From Microbacterium sp. BLY (lineage in GTDB: Bacteria; Actinomycetota; Actinomycetes; Actinomycetales; Microbacteriaceae): a stretch of 64,000 nt of DNA. Positions 32,710 through 43,587 of this stretch are shown one piece after another. Position numbers and translations under genes: made by a program. Where the stretch lies: positions 1,984,001 through 2,048,000 of the forward strand of contig NZ_JAGKSR010000001.1 of NCBI RefSeq assembly GCF_017939615.1. Direction: 5' to 3'. Position 1 is the first letter of the stretch. Every line of letters begins with the position of its first letter. Below the pieces are notes generated by a model. It searched no databases. It had not been told where the DNA came from and was given only the letters and a program-made list of their open reading frames with translations.

Positions 32710-34890
32710 ATGAAGGTTCTCGTCGTCTCGACCTGGTTCCCCAGCGAGGAGGCGCCGCAGACCGGAACGTTCGTCGCCGACGACGTGGCGCTGCTGGCGG
32801 CCGATCACGAGCTGACGGTCCTCCATCTCGCACCGCCGAGCCAGGTGGCGGAGGAACGGACCGACGTCGTCGACGGCATCACCGTCGTGAGAGTGCCGAT
32901 GGCGCCTTCCCGTGTCGACCATCTGCTCCGGGTCGCGCCGGTGCTCCGCCGCCATCTCGCGGCAGCCGAGGTGCTGCACACGATGGCGCTGTCGTCACTG
33001 CTGCCTTTCGCGACCGTCAGGGTGCGCGTCCCCTGGGTCCACACCGAGCACTGGTCGGGTCTCATCGCGCCGGAGACCGTGCCCGCCGCGATGCGGGCGA
33101 CGCTCCCGCTGACCGCGCGTGCTCTCGCGCGTCCCGATGTCGTCGTGGCGGTCAGCAGACGGCTGTCCGAGCGTGTATCGGCGACCCGTCGCGGACCGGT
33201 CGCCGTCATTCCGAACCATGTGGAGCCCGCGCCGCCCGAGGGGAGCCGTCGCCGTGACGACAGCGGTGTCCGTCTCGTCGCGGTCGGGGGACTGGTCGCG
33301 CACAAGGGCCCGCTGCTCGCCGTCGGCGCGCTCGCCGAACTCCGCAGTCGCGGAATCGACGCCTCACTCACCTGGCTGGGGGACGGCCCCCTCCGCGCGG
33401 AGATCGCCGAAGCCGCGGCCGCGGCCGGTGTCGCCGACCGTCTGCGGCTGGACGGAGCCGTTCCGCGGCAGGCTGTCATCGAGACGATGCGGGAGTCGGA
33501 CGTGTTCATCCTGCCGACCCGATCCGAGACCTTCGGCGTCGCCATCGCCGAGGCGCTCGTGGCGGGTGTGCCGGTCGTCGTCGGTGCTCGCGGTGCGCAG
33601 AGCGAGTTCGTGAGCGAGCCGGACGGGGTGCTCGTCACCGAGCGCACGGCGGCCGCATACGCGGACGCCGTCCAGCGTGTCATCGACCTCAATCGCGGAC
33701 GAGGGCCGGCCGACATCGGGGCCGCAGCGAGAGAACGGTTCGCGCCCTCGACACGGAGGCAGGCGTATCTCGACGTCTACGCCGACGCGGGGGCTCCGCT
33801 CACGGGACGGCCGCGGGTGGACGTCGTCATCCCCGTGCACGAGCAATCCCGACCGATCGAGCGCGCCGTCGCGTCGGTGCTCCGCAACACCCTCGCCGTA
33901 CGGGTCACCGTCGTCGCTCACGATCTCGACGCTGACCTCGTCCGGCGACGACTCGCGGCTCTCGCCGATGACGCCAGGGTGCGGGTCGTGGAGCATCGCG
34001 ACGGCCTGCGTCGTCCCGCCGGCCCCTTCAACCACGGACTGGATCTCGCGACCGCCGACTATGTCTCGGTCATGGGCTCCGACGACGAACTGGAGCCGCA
34101 CGCCGTGGACTCCTGGTACCGCCGCGCTCGACGTGACGGCGCGGATGCCGTCATCCCCGTCCTCGCCCGGGCCGGTGGCAGCCCGGTTCCCACTCCGCCG
34201 ACCCGGCCGCTCCGGACGCGCCGACTCTCCCTCGTCCGCGACCGGCTGTCGTATCGGAGCGCGCCGCTGGGTCTGGTCGCGCGGGCGGCGTTCCCGGACC
34301 TGCGTTTCGATACGACGGTGGCAACCGGCGAGGACATCGGCTTCGTGACCGCCGTCTGGTCCCGTGCCCGGGGCGTGAGCTTCGATCGTCACGGTCCGGC
34401 CTATCTGGTCCACTCCGACGCCGAGACCCGCACATCGACCGCGACGAGACCTGTCGCCGATGATCTCGGTTTCATCGCTCCGCTGCTGGCATCCGACGAT
34501 TTCCGAGCACTCGCGCGCGACGGTCGCGAGAGCGTGGTTATCAAGATCCTGCGCATCAATGTGATCGGGGCCGTGCACAACCGGCGTGATGCCGTGCTGT
34601 CGGAGGCTGATCGCGCCGCTCTGGCTCGCGCCATCCGGGAGCTCCGCGGGGCCGCGCCCGCGGCCGAACGCCCGCTGTCGCTGATCGACCGCCGTCTCCT
34701 CCACCTCGCTGCCGACCCCGGCTCTTCGACCGCGGCGCTGAAGACGATGGCGAAGCGCCGGGAGAGACGGCTGGCACCGTCGTCGCTCGTGGCACGGAGC
34801 CTCGCCGGCACTCTGCACCGGGAGGGTCCCGTGCGGATGGCGGCGGCGTCCGTGCTCGCCCTGCGGCGGCTCCGGGCAGGGCGCGGCTAG
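32710..34890 (+). CDS. Two-domain glycosyltransferase: GT4 fused to GT2
   Basis: 726 residues. Residues 1-365 form a GT4 (GT-B) enzyme: STWFPSEEAPQTGTFVADDV, VGGLVAHKGPLLAVGAL, RLDGAVPRQAVIETM, then SETFGVAIAEALVAGVPVVVG with the E-x7-E acidic pair. Residues about 375-690 form a GT2 (GT-A) enzyme: DVVIPVHEQSRPIERAVASVL, FNHGLDLATADYVSVMGSDDELEP and TGEDIGFVTAVW. The linker is short (ADAGAPLTGRPR). The GT2 half is similar to the free GT2 at 29.3 kb. A single polypeptide could add two sugars in sequence. The reading frame is continuous with no sign of a frameshift. Confidence 0.9.
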   Translation: MKVLVVSTWFPSEEAPQTGTFVADDVALLAADHELTVLHLAPPSQVAEERTDVVDGITVVRVPMAPSRVDHLLRVAPVLRRHLAAAEVLHTMALSSLLPFATVRVRVPWVHTEHWSGLIAPETVPAAMRATLPLTARALARPDVVVAVSRRLSERVSATRRGPVAVIPNHVEPAPPEGSRRRDDSGVRLVAVGGLVAHKGPLLAVGALAELRSRGIDASLTWLGDGPLRAEIAEAAAAAGVADRLRLDGAVPRQAVIETMRESDVFILPTRSETFGVAIAEALVAGVPVVVGARGAQSEFVSEPDGVLVTERTAAAYADAVQRVIDLNRGRGPADIGAAARERFAPSTRRQAYLDVYADAGAPLTGRPRVDVVIPVHEQSRPIERAVASVLRNTLAVRVTVVAHDLDADLVRRRLAALADDARVRVVEHRDGLRRPAGPFNHGLDLATADYVSVMGSDDELEPHAVDSWYRRARRDGADAVIPVLARAGGSPVPTPPTRPLRTRRLSLVRDRLSYRSAPLGLVARAAFPDLRFDTTVATGEDIGFVTAVWSRARGVSFDRHGPAYLVHSDAETRTSTATRPVADDLGFIAPLLASDDFRALARDGRESVVIKILRINVIGAVHNRRDAVLSEADRAALARAIRELRGAAPAAERPLSLIDRRLLHLAADPGSSTAALKTMAKRRERRLAPSSLVARSLAGTLHREGPVRMAAASVLALRRLRAGRG

Positions 34891-34908
34891 AAGGCACCCG
34901 CCGCTTCC

Positions 34909-36417
34909 TCAGACCTTCGATGCGCGATAGCCGGCCGCGCGTGCGGCGGCTTCGGTGCGGAAGCAGTCCTCCGGGTCCGTCTTCGCATAGTCGCGTCCGG
35001 AGGGAAGATGGTAGATCCACTCGCCCCGGCTGTTCCGGTTGCCCTTGATCGGCGCCCAGGAAGGACATGTGGACACCGTCGCCGGGGCCGTGCGGTCCGG
35101 GTAGGGGACGCGCGGCGTCGCTGCCGCGGCTCGCGCGACGGTGGTGTAGCCGGGCTGGCTGCCGGTCACGCGCACCGAGAGGGTCTTGTTGACGTAGGAC
35201 GTGGTGACCGAGAGCGTCGGCCCGGTCGCTCCGCTGATCGCCACGCCGTTCGCGAGCCACTGATACGTGAAGACCGTACCCGGCGTCCAGGATCCCGGAG
35301 CGGCCTGCAGCGTGTACCCGACCCGCGCCGTTCCCGTGATCCAAGGGGTCGCGGAGGAGAGACAACCGGTTCCGGCCGCGGCCGTGGCGGTGACCGACGC
35401 CGTCCCGCCCAGGACGACCCGTGAGGTGATGCCCAGCGCGGCGGAACCGGTGCGCACGGATTCGGGCAGGCAGGCGGGCGCCGTCACATAGAGCGGAGCA
35501 CCCAGGCGTCCGGCCAGGGCGGCCCCGGAGAGCGCATCGGGGAAGGTGATGCCCGTGGCGAAGAAGGCGGTCGCGGCGCCGGTGCCGAAGTAGGCGGCAT
35601 TGATCCCGGCCGCGACGGCGTACCGATCGGCGCCTCCGAAGCGTCGGACGCTGTACCCTTCGGCGCGGAACTGGTTCTCGATTCCCGTCGAGACGGACGC
35701 GGGTCCGCCGGCGATGGAGACGACGCTGGTGCCCAGATCGCGTAGCAGGGCGAGGGTGGCCGGCGGCAGCGTCGCCCTGGTCCCGTCCACGAGGATGACC
35801 GGGGCGCCGACCTTGCCGGCGGCGCCGGAGGCGGCGAGGGCGTCCGCGAAGGTGCGTCCCGTCGCGATCATGACTTCGCTGGAGGGCCCGACGCCCTCGA
35901 AGGCGGCGCGACTGATGTTCCGGCTTGCGTCGTACCGGTCCGTACCGCCGCGTCGTGTCGTCGGGGCGATACCGGCGAGCTGCGCCTCGACCCCGGACGC
36001 CACCGATCCCGGGCCGCCGACGACGACGATGCGCTCGGGGCGCAGACGCTGCAGCTCGGCCCGCACGGACGGGTGCAGCTGATTCGTGGGTGTGAGCAGC
36101 AGGGGTCCGCCCTCGAGCGCGGCGGCCGCGGCGGCGGAGAGGGCGTCCGGGAAGTCGGAGCCCTTCGCCACGTACGCCACGGGAACCCCGGGTTCGTACC
36201 GGCGCGAGATCTCCACGGAGACTCCGTAGCGATCCGCGGCGCTGAGTCGCGTGACGCCATCGGGGAACGGCGTGATGACGGGGGCGGCGGCCGGGGCGCT
36301 CTGCGCGGCCGGCAGGGCCTCCGCGCCGCGGGGCGACGCGATGCTCGCGGCGGGGAAGAGGAGGGTGAGCCCCACGGCCACGGCGGTGGCGAGTGGGACG
36401 AGGGCGGTCTTCGACAT
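34909..36417 (-). CDS. Secreted cell-wall-binding-repeat (CWBR2) protein with Ig-like and C-terminal small domains
   Basis: 502 residues. Signal peptide (about 1-30), then three cell wall binding repeat 2 units (about 55-150, 150-245 and 245-345) marked by RLSAADRYGVSVEISRR / GTDRYDASRNISRA / GADRYAVAAGINAA and FPDALSAA / FADALAAS / FPDALSGA, with VVVGGPGSV-like strands. Next comes an Ig-like domain (about 350-435) ending in TLSVRVTGSQPGYTT, and last a short Cys-containing domain (about 450-502; IKGNRNSRGEWIYHLPSGRDY), of the type named sunset domain in databases, as far as I recall. It likely binds wall polymers outside the cell. It lies on the opposite strand among glycosyltransferases. Confidence 0.87.
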   Translation of the reverse strand: MSKTALVPLATAVAVGLTLLFPAASIASPRGAEALPAAQSAPAAAPVITPFPDGVTRLSAADRYGVSVEISRRYEPGVPVAYVAKGSDFPDALSAAAAAALEGGPLLLTPTNQLHPSVRAELQRLRPERIVVVGGPGSVASGVEAQLAGIAPTTRRGGTDRYDASRNISRAAFEGVGPSSEVMIATGRTFADALAASGAAGKVGAPVILVDGTRATLPPATLALLRDLGTSVVSIAGGPASVSTGIENQFRAEGYSVRRFGGADRYAVAAGINAAYFGTGAATAFFATGITFPDALSGAALAGRLGAPLYVTAPACLPESVRTGSAALGITSRVVLGGTASVTATAAAGTGCLSSATPWITGTARVGYTLQAAPGSWTPGTVFTYQWLANGVAISGATGPTLSVTTSYVNKTLSVRVTGSQPGYTTVARAAAATPRVPYPDRTAPATVSTCPSWAPIKGNRNSRGEWIYHLPSGRDYAKTDPEDCFRTEAAARAAGYRASKV

Positions 36418-36495
36418 GACGCTCCAGCGCGTGATGAGAGGGGGGACGACGCGCGGCAGCGGAGCCCGGCCGAGGGCGCTCGGCTGCGCCCAGCA

Positions 36496-36528
36496 TACGA
36501 TGGATCGCGGCGGCGCTCCGCGCCGCCG
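36496..36528 (+). promoter_or_regulatory. -10 element and 5'-terminal stem-loop of the following GT gene
   Basis: TACGAT at 36496-36501 predicts a start near 36508, which is the first base of a perfect 9-bp stem with a 3-base loop (36508-36528). GAAGGAAGG then precedes the ATG. Confidence 0.4.
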
Positions 36529-36545
36529 TCCCGCGAAGGAAGGCG

Positions 36546-37775
36546 ATGATGACGCGACTGCTGCTGTTCACGAACGAGTACCCCTACCGCACGGGCGACG
36601 TCGTGTTCGTGGAGAAGGAGATTCGCGACCTCGCAGCCGCTTTCGACGACGTGGTCGTCTTCTGTCACGCGCGCGACACGTCCGCCGGGATGGTGGATCT
36701 GCCGGCGAACGTGACGTTCGGATCGAATCTCTTCCTGCCGGCACCGGAGGACAGCCCGCGAGCGATCCTCCGACCCCACGCCCTGAGGATGCTCCTGGCC
36801 GCGGCCTGGCGAGAGCTCCGCGCCGGGCGACTGCGGCAGCACGCGCTGCCGTTCCTCCTGGGGGCGCGCATCGGGCTCACCCAGGCGGATCGTCGGGCGG
36901 TCCGCGCGGCGATCGACGGGGCGGACGACGTGGTGGCGTACGCCTTCTGGGGCATGGGTGGGGGACAGGCGCTTCCGTGGCTCCGCGGGGTGCGTCGTCG
37001 CGTCGCCCGGGTGCACGGGTACGACCTCTATGAGGAGCGCGCCGCCTCCGGGTACCTTCCCGCGCGCCCCTTCTACTACGGCAGAGCAGACCGCATCCTC
37101 ACGATCTCGGAGCACGGCCGCGCCTATCTCCTCGATCGTCTTCCTGCGCTCGACCGTGCCGACACGGTGCGGCTCAGCCGGCTCGGAGTGGCCGGCCCCG
37201 CGGCTCTCGTGCGCCCTGTGCGGGGCGAGGGACTCGTCGTGGTCTCGTGCTCGACCATCAGCGCCCTCAAGAGGGTGCCCTTGATCCTCGATGCGGTCGC
37301 CGCGTTCGCACGTGCGGACGGCCGCCCGATCGAATGGGTGCACTTCGGAGACGGGCCCGAGCGCGAGGCGGTCGCCGCGCGAACGGCCGACCTTCCGGAG
37401 AACCTCACCGTGACACTGCGCGGGAGCACGCCGAACTCCGACATCCTCGCGTTCTACGCCGCGCGGCGCGTGGACGTGTTCGTGAATCTCAGCACGACCG
37501 AAGGAGTCCCGGTCAGCATCATGGAGGCGATCTCCTACGACATCCCCGTCGTCGCGACCCGCGTCGGCGGTACGCCGGAGATCGTGGGGGAGGAGCATGG
37601 TACCGGTCGGCTCGTCGCCGCGGACCCCGGCGCGGAAGAGGTGGCCGGCGCGCTCGCCGCCGTGGTCGACGCGGCGGACGGCGAGTTCTCGCCGCGGGCA
37701 CGGTGGGAGGCGGAGTTCGATGTGCGGGTGACGGGTCCGCGTGCTGCCGCCCTCGTCGCCGGGCGCGACGCGTGA
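36546..37775 (+). CDS. GT4-family glycosyltransferase
   Basis: 409 residues (ATG 36546 or 36549). GT-B layout: LLLFTNEYPYRTGDVVFVEKEI, RVHGYDLYEERAASGYLP, VVSCSTISALKRVPLILDAV (donor domain start), HFGDGPEREAVAART, and FVNLSTTEGVPVSIMEAISYDIPVVATRVGGTPEIV with the E-x7-E pair near residues 322-330. The closest known style is WcaK/colanic-acid-type GT4. It starts a short operon with the acyltransferase that follows with a GTGA overlap. Divergent from the CWBR2 gene. Confidence 0.9.
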   Translation: MMTRLLLFTNEYPYRTGDVVFVEKEIRDLAAAFDDVVVFCHARDTSAGMVDLPANVTFGSNLFLPAPEDSPRAILRPHALRMLLAAAWRELRAGRLRQHALPFLLGARIGLTQADRRAVRAAIDGADDVVAYAFWGMGGGQALPWLRGVRRRVARVHGYDLYEERAASGYLPARPFYYGRADRILTISEHGRAYLLDRLPALDRADTVRLSRLGVAGPAALVRPVRGEGLVVVSCSTISALKRVPLILDAVAAFARADGRPIEWVHFGDGPEREAVAARTADLPENLTVTLRGSTPNSDILAFYAARRVDVFVNLSTTEGVPVSIMEAISYDIPVVATRVGGTPEIVGEEHGTGRLVAADPGAEEVAGALAAVVDAADGEFSPRARWEAEFDVRVTGPRAAALVAGRDA

Positions 37776-38875
37776 CGATGCCGCAGCGAGGCGACGTCGC
37801 CCCGGCGTCGGACGGTGTGGCGGCTCCGGCCCGTCGGTGGGCTCTGGACGTCCTCCGGATCGTGTCGGTCATCGGTGTCGTGGCGATCCATGTCTTCGGG
37901 AACATGGTGGGCAACGACGCCGTCCGTGGCAGCGGTCGGTGGTGGGGAGCCGTCATCGTCGACCTCGGCTTCGTCTGGGTGGTGCCCGTCTTCGTGATGA
38001 TCAGCGGCGCGCTGATCCTCGAACCGCGCCAGTTCGCCAAGGGTCCTGCGGACTTCTACCGGCGACGCCTGCTCAGGCTCGGGCCCGCGTTCGTCTTCTG
38101 GCCCCTGTTCTACGTGTTCGTCGTGAGCAGCGTCATGGCGGGTCAGCTCGCGGACGTGAAGGGCTTCCTGCTCGGGGTCATCGACGGCCGCAGCTACACT
38201 CATCTGTACTTCCTCTGGCTGATCGTGGGACTGTACGTCGTCGCACCGGTGCTCGCCGCGTTCCTCCGTGACGGCGGTCGACGCCGCGCGCTGATCTTCG
38301 CCGGATCTGCGCTCCTCGTCACCGTCGGCGCACTGATGTCGGCGACCGTGCTGACCGCCGCGGGATACGAGCGCTCGCTGTCGCAGAGCGCCATGACGCA
38401 GTGGCTGCCCTACGTGGGGTTCTTCCTCGCCGGGTGGGCCTTGCGCGACACGGTTCTCCGCGGATGGCGCCTCGCAGCCGTGACGGCGGTCGCCGTCGCT
38501 GGGACGGGCGCCGTCATCCTGCAGTACGGGTGGCAGGATCGTCTTCCCGTCGCCAACGCGCTGCTCCCCATCAGTTATTTCGGTCCTGTCGTGACCGTCG
38601 TCGCGCTGGCATGGTTCGTGGTCGGCGTCAGCGTGCTGAACGAGTGGCGGCCTCGCGGTGCCGCCGCCGGGTTCATCCGTGTGCTGTCCGATGCCTCTTT
38701 CGGTGTCTTCCTCGTGCACTTCGCTCTCATCCACGTCGTCCGCACGGTCCCGGCGCTGGCACCGACGGATGAGTTCCTGCCGGTGACGATCCTCGTGTGG
38801 ATCCTGGTCACGGTGCTGTCGTTCGCGCTCGTGATCGCGCTGCGGCGGATTCCCTGGGTGAACCGGCTGGTGTGA
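37772..38875 (+). CDS. Acyltransferase 3 family membrane protein (OafA/WecH-like)
   Basis: 367 residues from GTG 37772, which overlaps the upstream stop; ATG 37778 is an alternative. About ten membrane helices. The family begins with RRWALDVLRIVSVIGVVAIHVFGN, where the His near residue 37 is the conserved one of the acyltransferase 3 family. These proteins transfer acetyl or succinyl groups to glycans on the outer membrane face. Coupled to the GT4 gene, it may O-acetylate the same polymer. The acyl donor is unknown. Confidence 0.85.
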   Translation: MTMPQRGDVAPASDGVAAPARRWALDVLRIVSVIGVVAIHVFGNMVGNDAVRGSGRWWGAVIVDLGFVWVVPVFVMISGALILEPRQFAKGPADFYRRRLLRLGPAFVFWPLFYVFVVSSVMAGQLADVKGFLLGVIDGRSYTHLYFLWLIVGLYVVAPVLAAFLRDGGRRRALIFAGSALLVTVGALMSATVLTAAGYERSLSQSAMTQWLPYVGFFLAGWALRDTVLRGWRLAAVTAVAVAGTGAVILQYGWQDRLPVANALLPISYFGPVVTVVALAWFVVGVSVLNEWRPRGAAAGFIRVLSDASFGVFLVHFALIHVVRTVPALAPTDEFLPVTILVWILVTVLSFALVIALRRIPWVNRLV

Positions 38876-38899
38876 CGATCGACGCGCCCGAGACGGCCA

Positions 38900-38905
38900 T
38901 AGACT
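38900..38905 (+). promoter_or_regulatory. Leaderless -10 element for the nucleotide-sugar dehydrogenase
   Basis: TAGACT, then 7 nt, then ATG 38913. No Shine-Dalgarno precedes the ATG. Confidence 0.5.
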
Positions 38906-38912
38906 AGAACCC

Positions 38913-41394
<2,482 letters not shown>

Positions 41395-41404
41395 ACTCGG
41401 AATC

Positions 41405-42223
41405 GTGAGTCACGCTGCTGTCGGGGCGCCCGGGACGCCCCGGCGCTATCTGCATTCGCTGTGGCTGCTGTCGGCCCGCGACCTCAAGGTCCGGTATGCG
41501 ACGAGCTTCCTCGGCTACGTGTGGTCGGTTCTCGACCCACTGGTGATGAGCGCGATCTACTGGTTCGTGTTCACTCAGGTGTTCCGTCGCGACGTCGGTG
41601 AGCAGCCGTACATCATCTTCCTCATCAGCGCGCTGCTGCCGTGGGTGTGGTTCAACAGCTCGGTGTCGGACTTCACGCGGGCGTTCAAGAAGGACGCCCG
41701 CCTCGTCCGCTCGACCTCGATCCCGCGCTCGATCTGGGTGAACCGCATCGTGCTCAGCAAGGGTATGGAGTTCCTGTTCTCGCTGCCGGTGCTGGCGCTG
41801 TTCATCGTGGTCAACCTCCTGTTCGAGAGCCATCCCGACCAGGTGGTGCAGATCGGCTGGGGCGTGCTGTGGGTGCCGGTGGCGATCCTCATGCAGACCG
41901 TGCTGCTCGTCGGACTCGGCCTGCTCGTCGCTCCGCTGTGCGTGCTCTACACGGACCTCGAGCGCACCACGGCGCTCATCCTCCGGGCGATGTTCTACGC
42001 CACCCCGATCATCTACAACGTCACGGACCTTCCCGGCGTCTTCCAGACGCTCGGTGCCTTCAACCCGCTCGCCGGGATCTTCATGCTGTATCGCATGCCG
42101 TTCTTCCCCGACCAGTGGAACCCGTTCACGCTCACGGTCAGCGCCGTGATGTGCCTGCTCATCCTCGCGCTCGGCGTCTGGGCGTTCCGGCGTCTCGAGC
42201 GCCCCGTGCTGAAGGAGCTGTGA
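41405..42223 (+). CDS. ABC-2 polysaccharide export permease (Wzm type), second pair
   Basis: 272 residues with six predicted helices. ABC-2 signature: LLSARDLKVRYATSFLGYVWSVLDPLVMSAIYWFV. In mycobacteria the Wzm-like Rv3783 is encoded next to glfT1 and exports the galactan precursor; here the neighbours are glf and the GlfT-like genes, so the same substrate is likely. GTG 41405 is the best start. The TGA overlaps the ATG of the ATPase gene. Confidence 0.92.
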   Translation: MSHAAVGAPGTPRRYLHSLWLLSARDLKVRYATSFLGYVWSVLDPLVMSAIYWFVFTQVFRRDVGEQPYIIFLISALLPWVWFNSSVSDFTRAFKKDARLVRSTSIPRSIWVNRIVLSKGMEFLFSLPVLALFIVVNLLFESHPDQVVQIGWGVLWVPVAILMQTVLLVGLGLLVAPLCVLYTDLERTTALILRAMFYATPIIYNVTDLPGVFQTLGAFNPLAGIFMLYRMPFFPDQWNPFTLTVSAVMCLLILALGVWAFRRLERPVLKEL

Positions 42224-42957
42224 TGGACGCCGCGATCGACGTGCAGGGCCTCGGTGTGCGCTTCCGCCGCAACCGTCGCGGGCAGCGCAGCTTCAAGGAC
42301 CTCTTCGCCGGGGCATCCCGGCGCTCACGTCCCGGGGAGTTCTGGGCACTCCGCGACGTCTCCTTCACCGTGCAGCCGGGCGAGTCGATCGGCGTGGTCG
42401 GACGGAACGGTCAGGGCAAGTCGACGTTGCTCCGCCTCGTGGCCGGTGTGCTGCTGCCCGATGAGGGCTCCGTCAGCGTCAACGGCGGCGTCGCTCCGCT
42501 GATCGAGATCACCGGCGGCTTCGTCGGCGATCTCACCGTGCGCGAGAACGTCCGGCTCACCGCCGGTCTGCACGGGATGTCCAAGGACGAGGTGAGTCGC
42601 CGGTACGACGACATCATCGCCTTCGCCGAGCTCGCCGGGTTCGAGGAGACGCCCTACAAGCACCTCTCCAACGGCATGAAGGTGCGCCTCGCGTTCTCGG
42701 TGGTGTCGCAGCTCGACGAGCCCATCCTGCTCGTCGACGAGGTCCTCGCGGTGGGGGACAAGGCGTTCCGGGAGAAGTGCTACAAGCGCATCGACGAGCT
42801 GCTCTCGGACGGCCGCACCCTGTTCTTCGTCAGTCACAACGAGCGCGATCTCCGTCGCTTCTGCGAGCGGGGGCTCTACCTCGACCGCGGAGCGCTGGCG
42901 CTCGACGCACCGATCGGCGAGGTCCTCGACCGGTACAACGCGGACTACTCCGCCTGA
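42223..42957 (+). CDS. ABC transporter ATPase for polysaccharide export (Wzt type), second pair
   Basis: 244 residues. Walker A VVGRNGQGKST (about 64), signature HLSNGMKVRLAFSVVS (about 148) and Walker B PILLVDEVLAVGD (about 168). In the signature the first SG is replaced by SN (LSNGM), as in Wzt/TagH members. No C-terminal carbohydrate-binding module, as in the mycobacterial Rv3781. It is one-base overlapped with the permease gene. Partner of the galactan-like export pathway. Confidence 0.93.
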   Translation: MDAAIDVQGLGVRFRRNRRGQRSFKDLFAGASRRSRPGEFWALRDVSFTVQPGESIGVVGRNGQGKSTLLRLVAGVLLPDEGSVSVNGGVAPLIEITGGFVGDLTVRENVRLTAGLHGMSKDEVSRRYDDIIAFAELAGFEETPYKHLSNGMKVRLAFSVVSQLDEPILLVDEVLAVGDKAFREKCYKRIDELLSDGRTLFFVSHNERDLRRFCERGLYLDRGALALDAPIGEVLDRYNADYSA

Positions 42958-42985
42958 GGGGCGTGCGGCCTCGGCCCCTGCGTGG

Positions 42986-43585
42986 TCAGAGTCCGACGAG
43001 GCCCTTCAGCTGGGCGGCGGCGGTGCGGGCGGCGTCCACGGCTCCCGCGACGGCGGCGCCGTTCTCGATCGCGGTACGCAGCGCCGAGAGGCGCTGGGTG
43101 TACGTCTCGACCCCGGAGCGCCAGGCTTCCTGGATCGAGGAGGGCGGCAACGCGTCCCCCAGCCGTTGCGCATCCTGCTGGAGCGAGTCGACCACGGGGA
43201 GGGCATCCTGCCCGCTCGCGCCGGCGATGATGTCGAGGCCTCGGTCCGCGGAGGTGAGCCACCCGGACACCTTGTCGCGGAACACGTCCATCGTCGGGTC
43301 GCCCACCGGTGGCGCCGTCGTGATCGGGGTCGGGGCCGGCGAGGCGGATTCCGTCGGTGCGGTGGTCGGTGTGGGCGCGGGCGTCTCCGACGGGCTGGAG
43401 GTCGGGGACGGCGAGGCGCTCTCACCCGGCGTGGGGCCGCTGTCGCGCGGAAGCAGGAAGAACAGCAGCACGCCGACGATCGCCAGCCCCGCGACGGCCA
43501 GGCCGACGATGAGCCAGATGCGGCCGGTGCGCTTCGGCGCGGCGGGAAGCGGGGCCCACCGGAGTTCGGGCTGCGGTTCGTCCAT
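42986..43585 (-). CDS. Hypothetical single-pass membrane protein with Ser/Pro/Thr linker
   Basis: 199 residues (ATG 43585; GTG 43591 possible). Cytoplasmic N-terminus of about 22 residues, one membrane helix (about 23-45), an extracellular Ser/Pro/Thr/Glu-rich linker (about 50-92) and a helical C-terminal domain of about 105 residues (DPTMDVFRDKVSGWLTSAD onward) with no Cys. I do not recognise the domain. It is the last gene of the GlfT2-GlfT1 operon, and so may belong to galactan assembly or anchoring (inference). Convergent with the Wzt gene, with 28 bases between. Confidence 0.75.
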   Translation of the reverse strand: MDEPQPELRWAPLPAAPKRTGRIWLIVGLAVAGLAIVGVLLFFLLPRDSGPTPGESASPSPTSSPSETPAPTPTTAPTESASPAPTPITTAPPVGDPTMDVFRDKVSGWLTSADRGLDIIAGASGQDALPVVDSLQQDAQRLGDALPPSSIQEAWRSGVETYTQRLSALRTAIENGAAVAGAVDAARTAAAQLKGLVGL

Positions 43586-43587
43586 CG

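Noticed and set aside
42957..42979. A 6-bp inverted repeat between the Wzt and small membrane protein genes
   Set aside because: The stem is short with flanking mismatches; not reported as a terminator.
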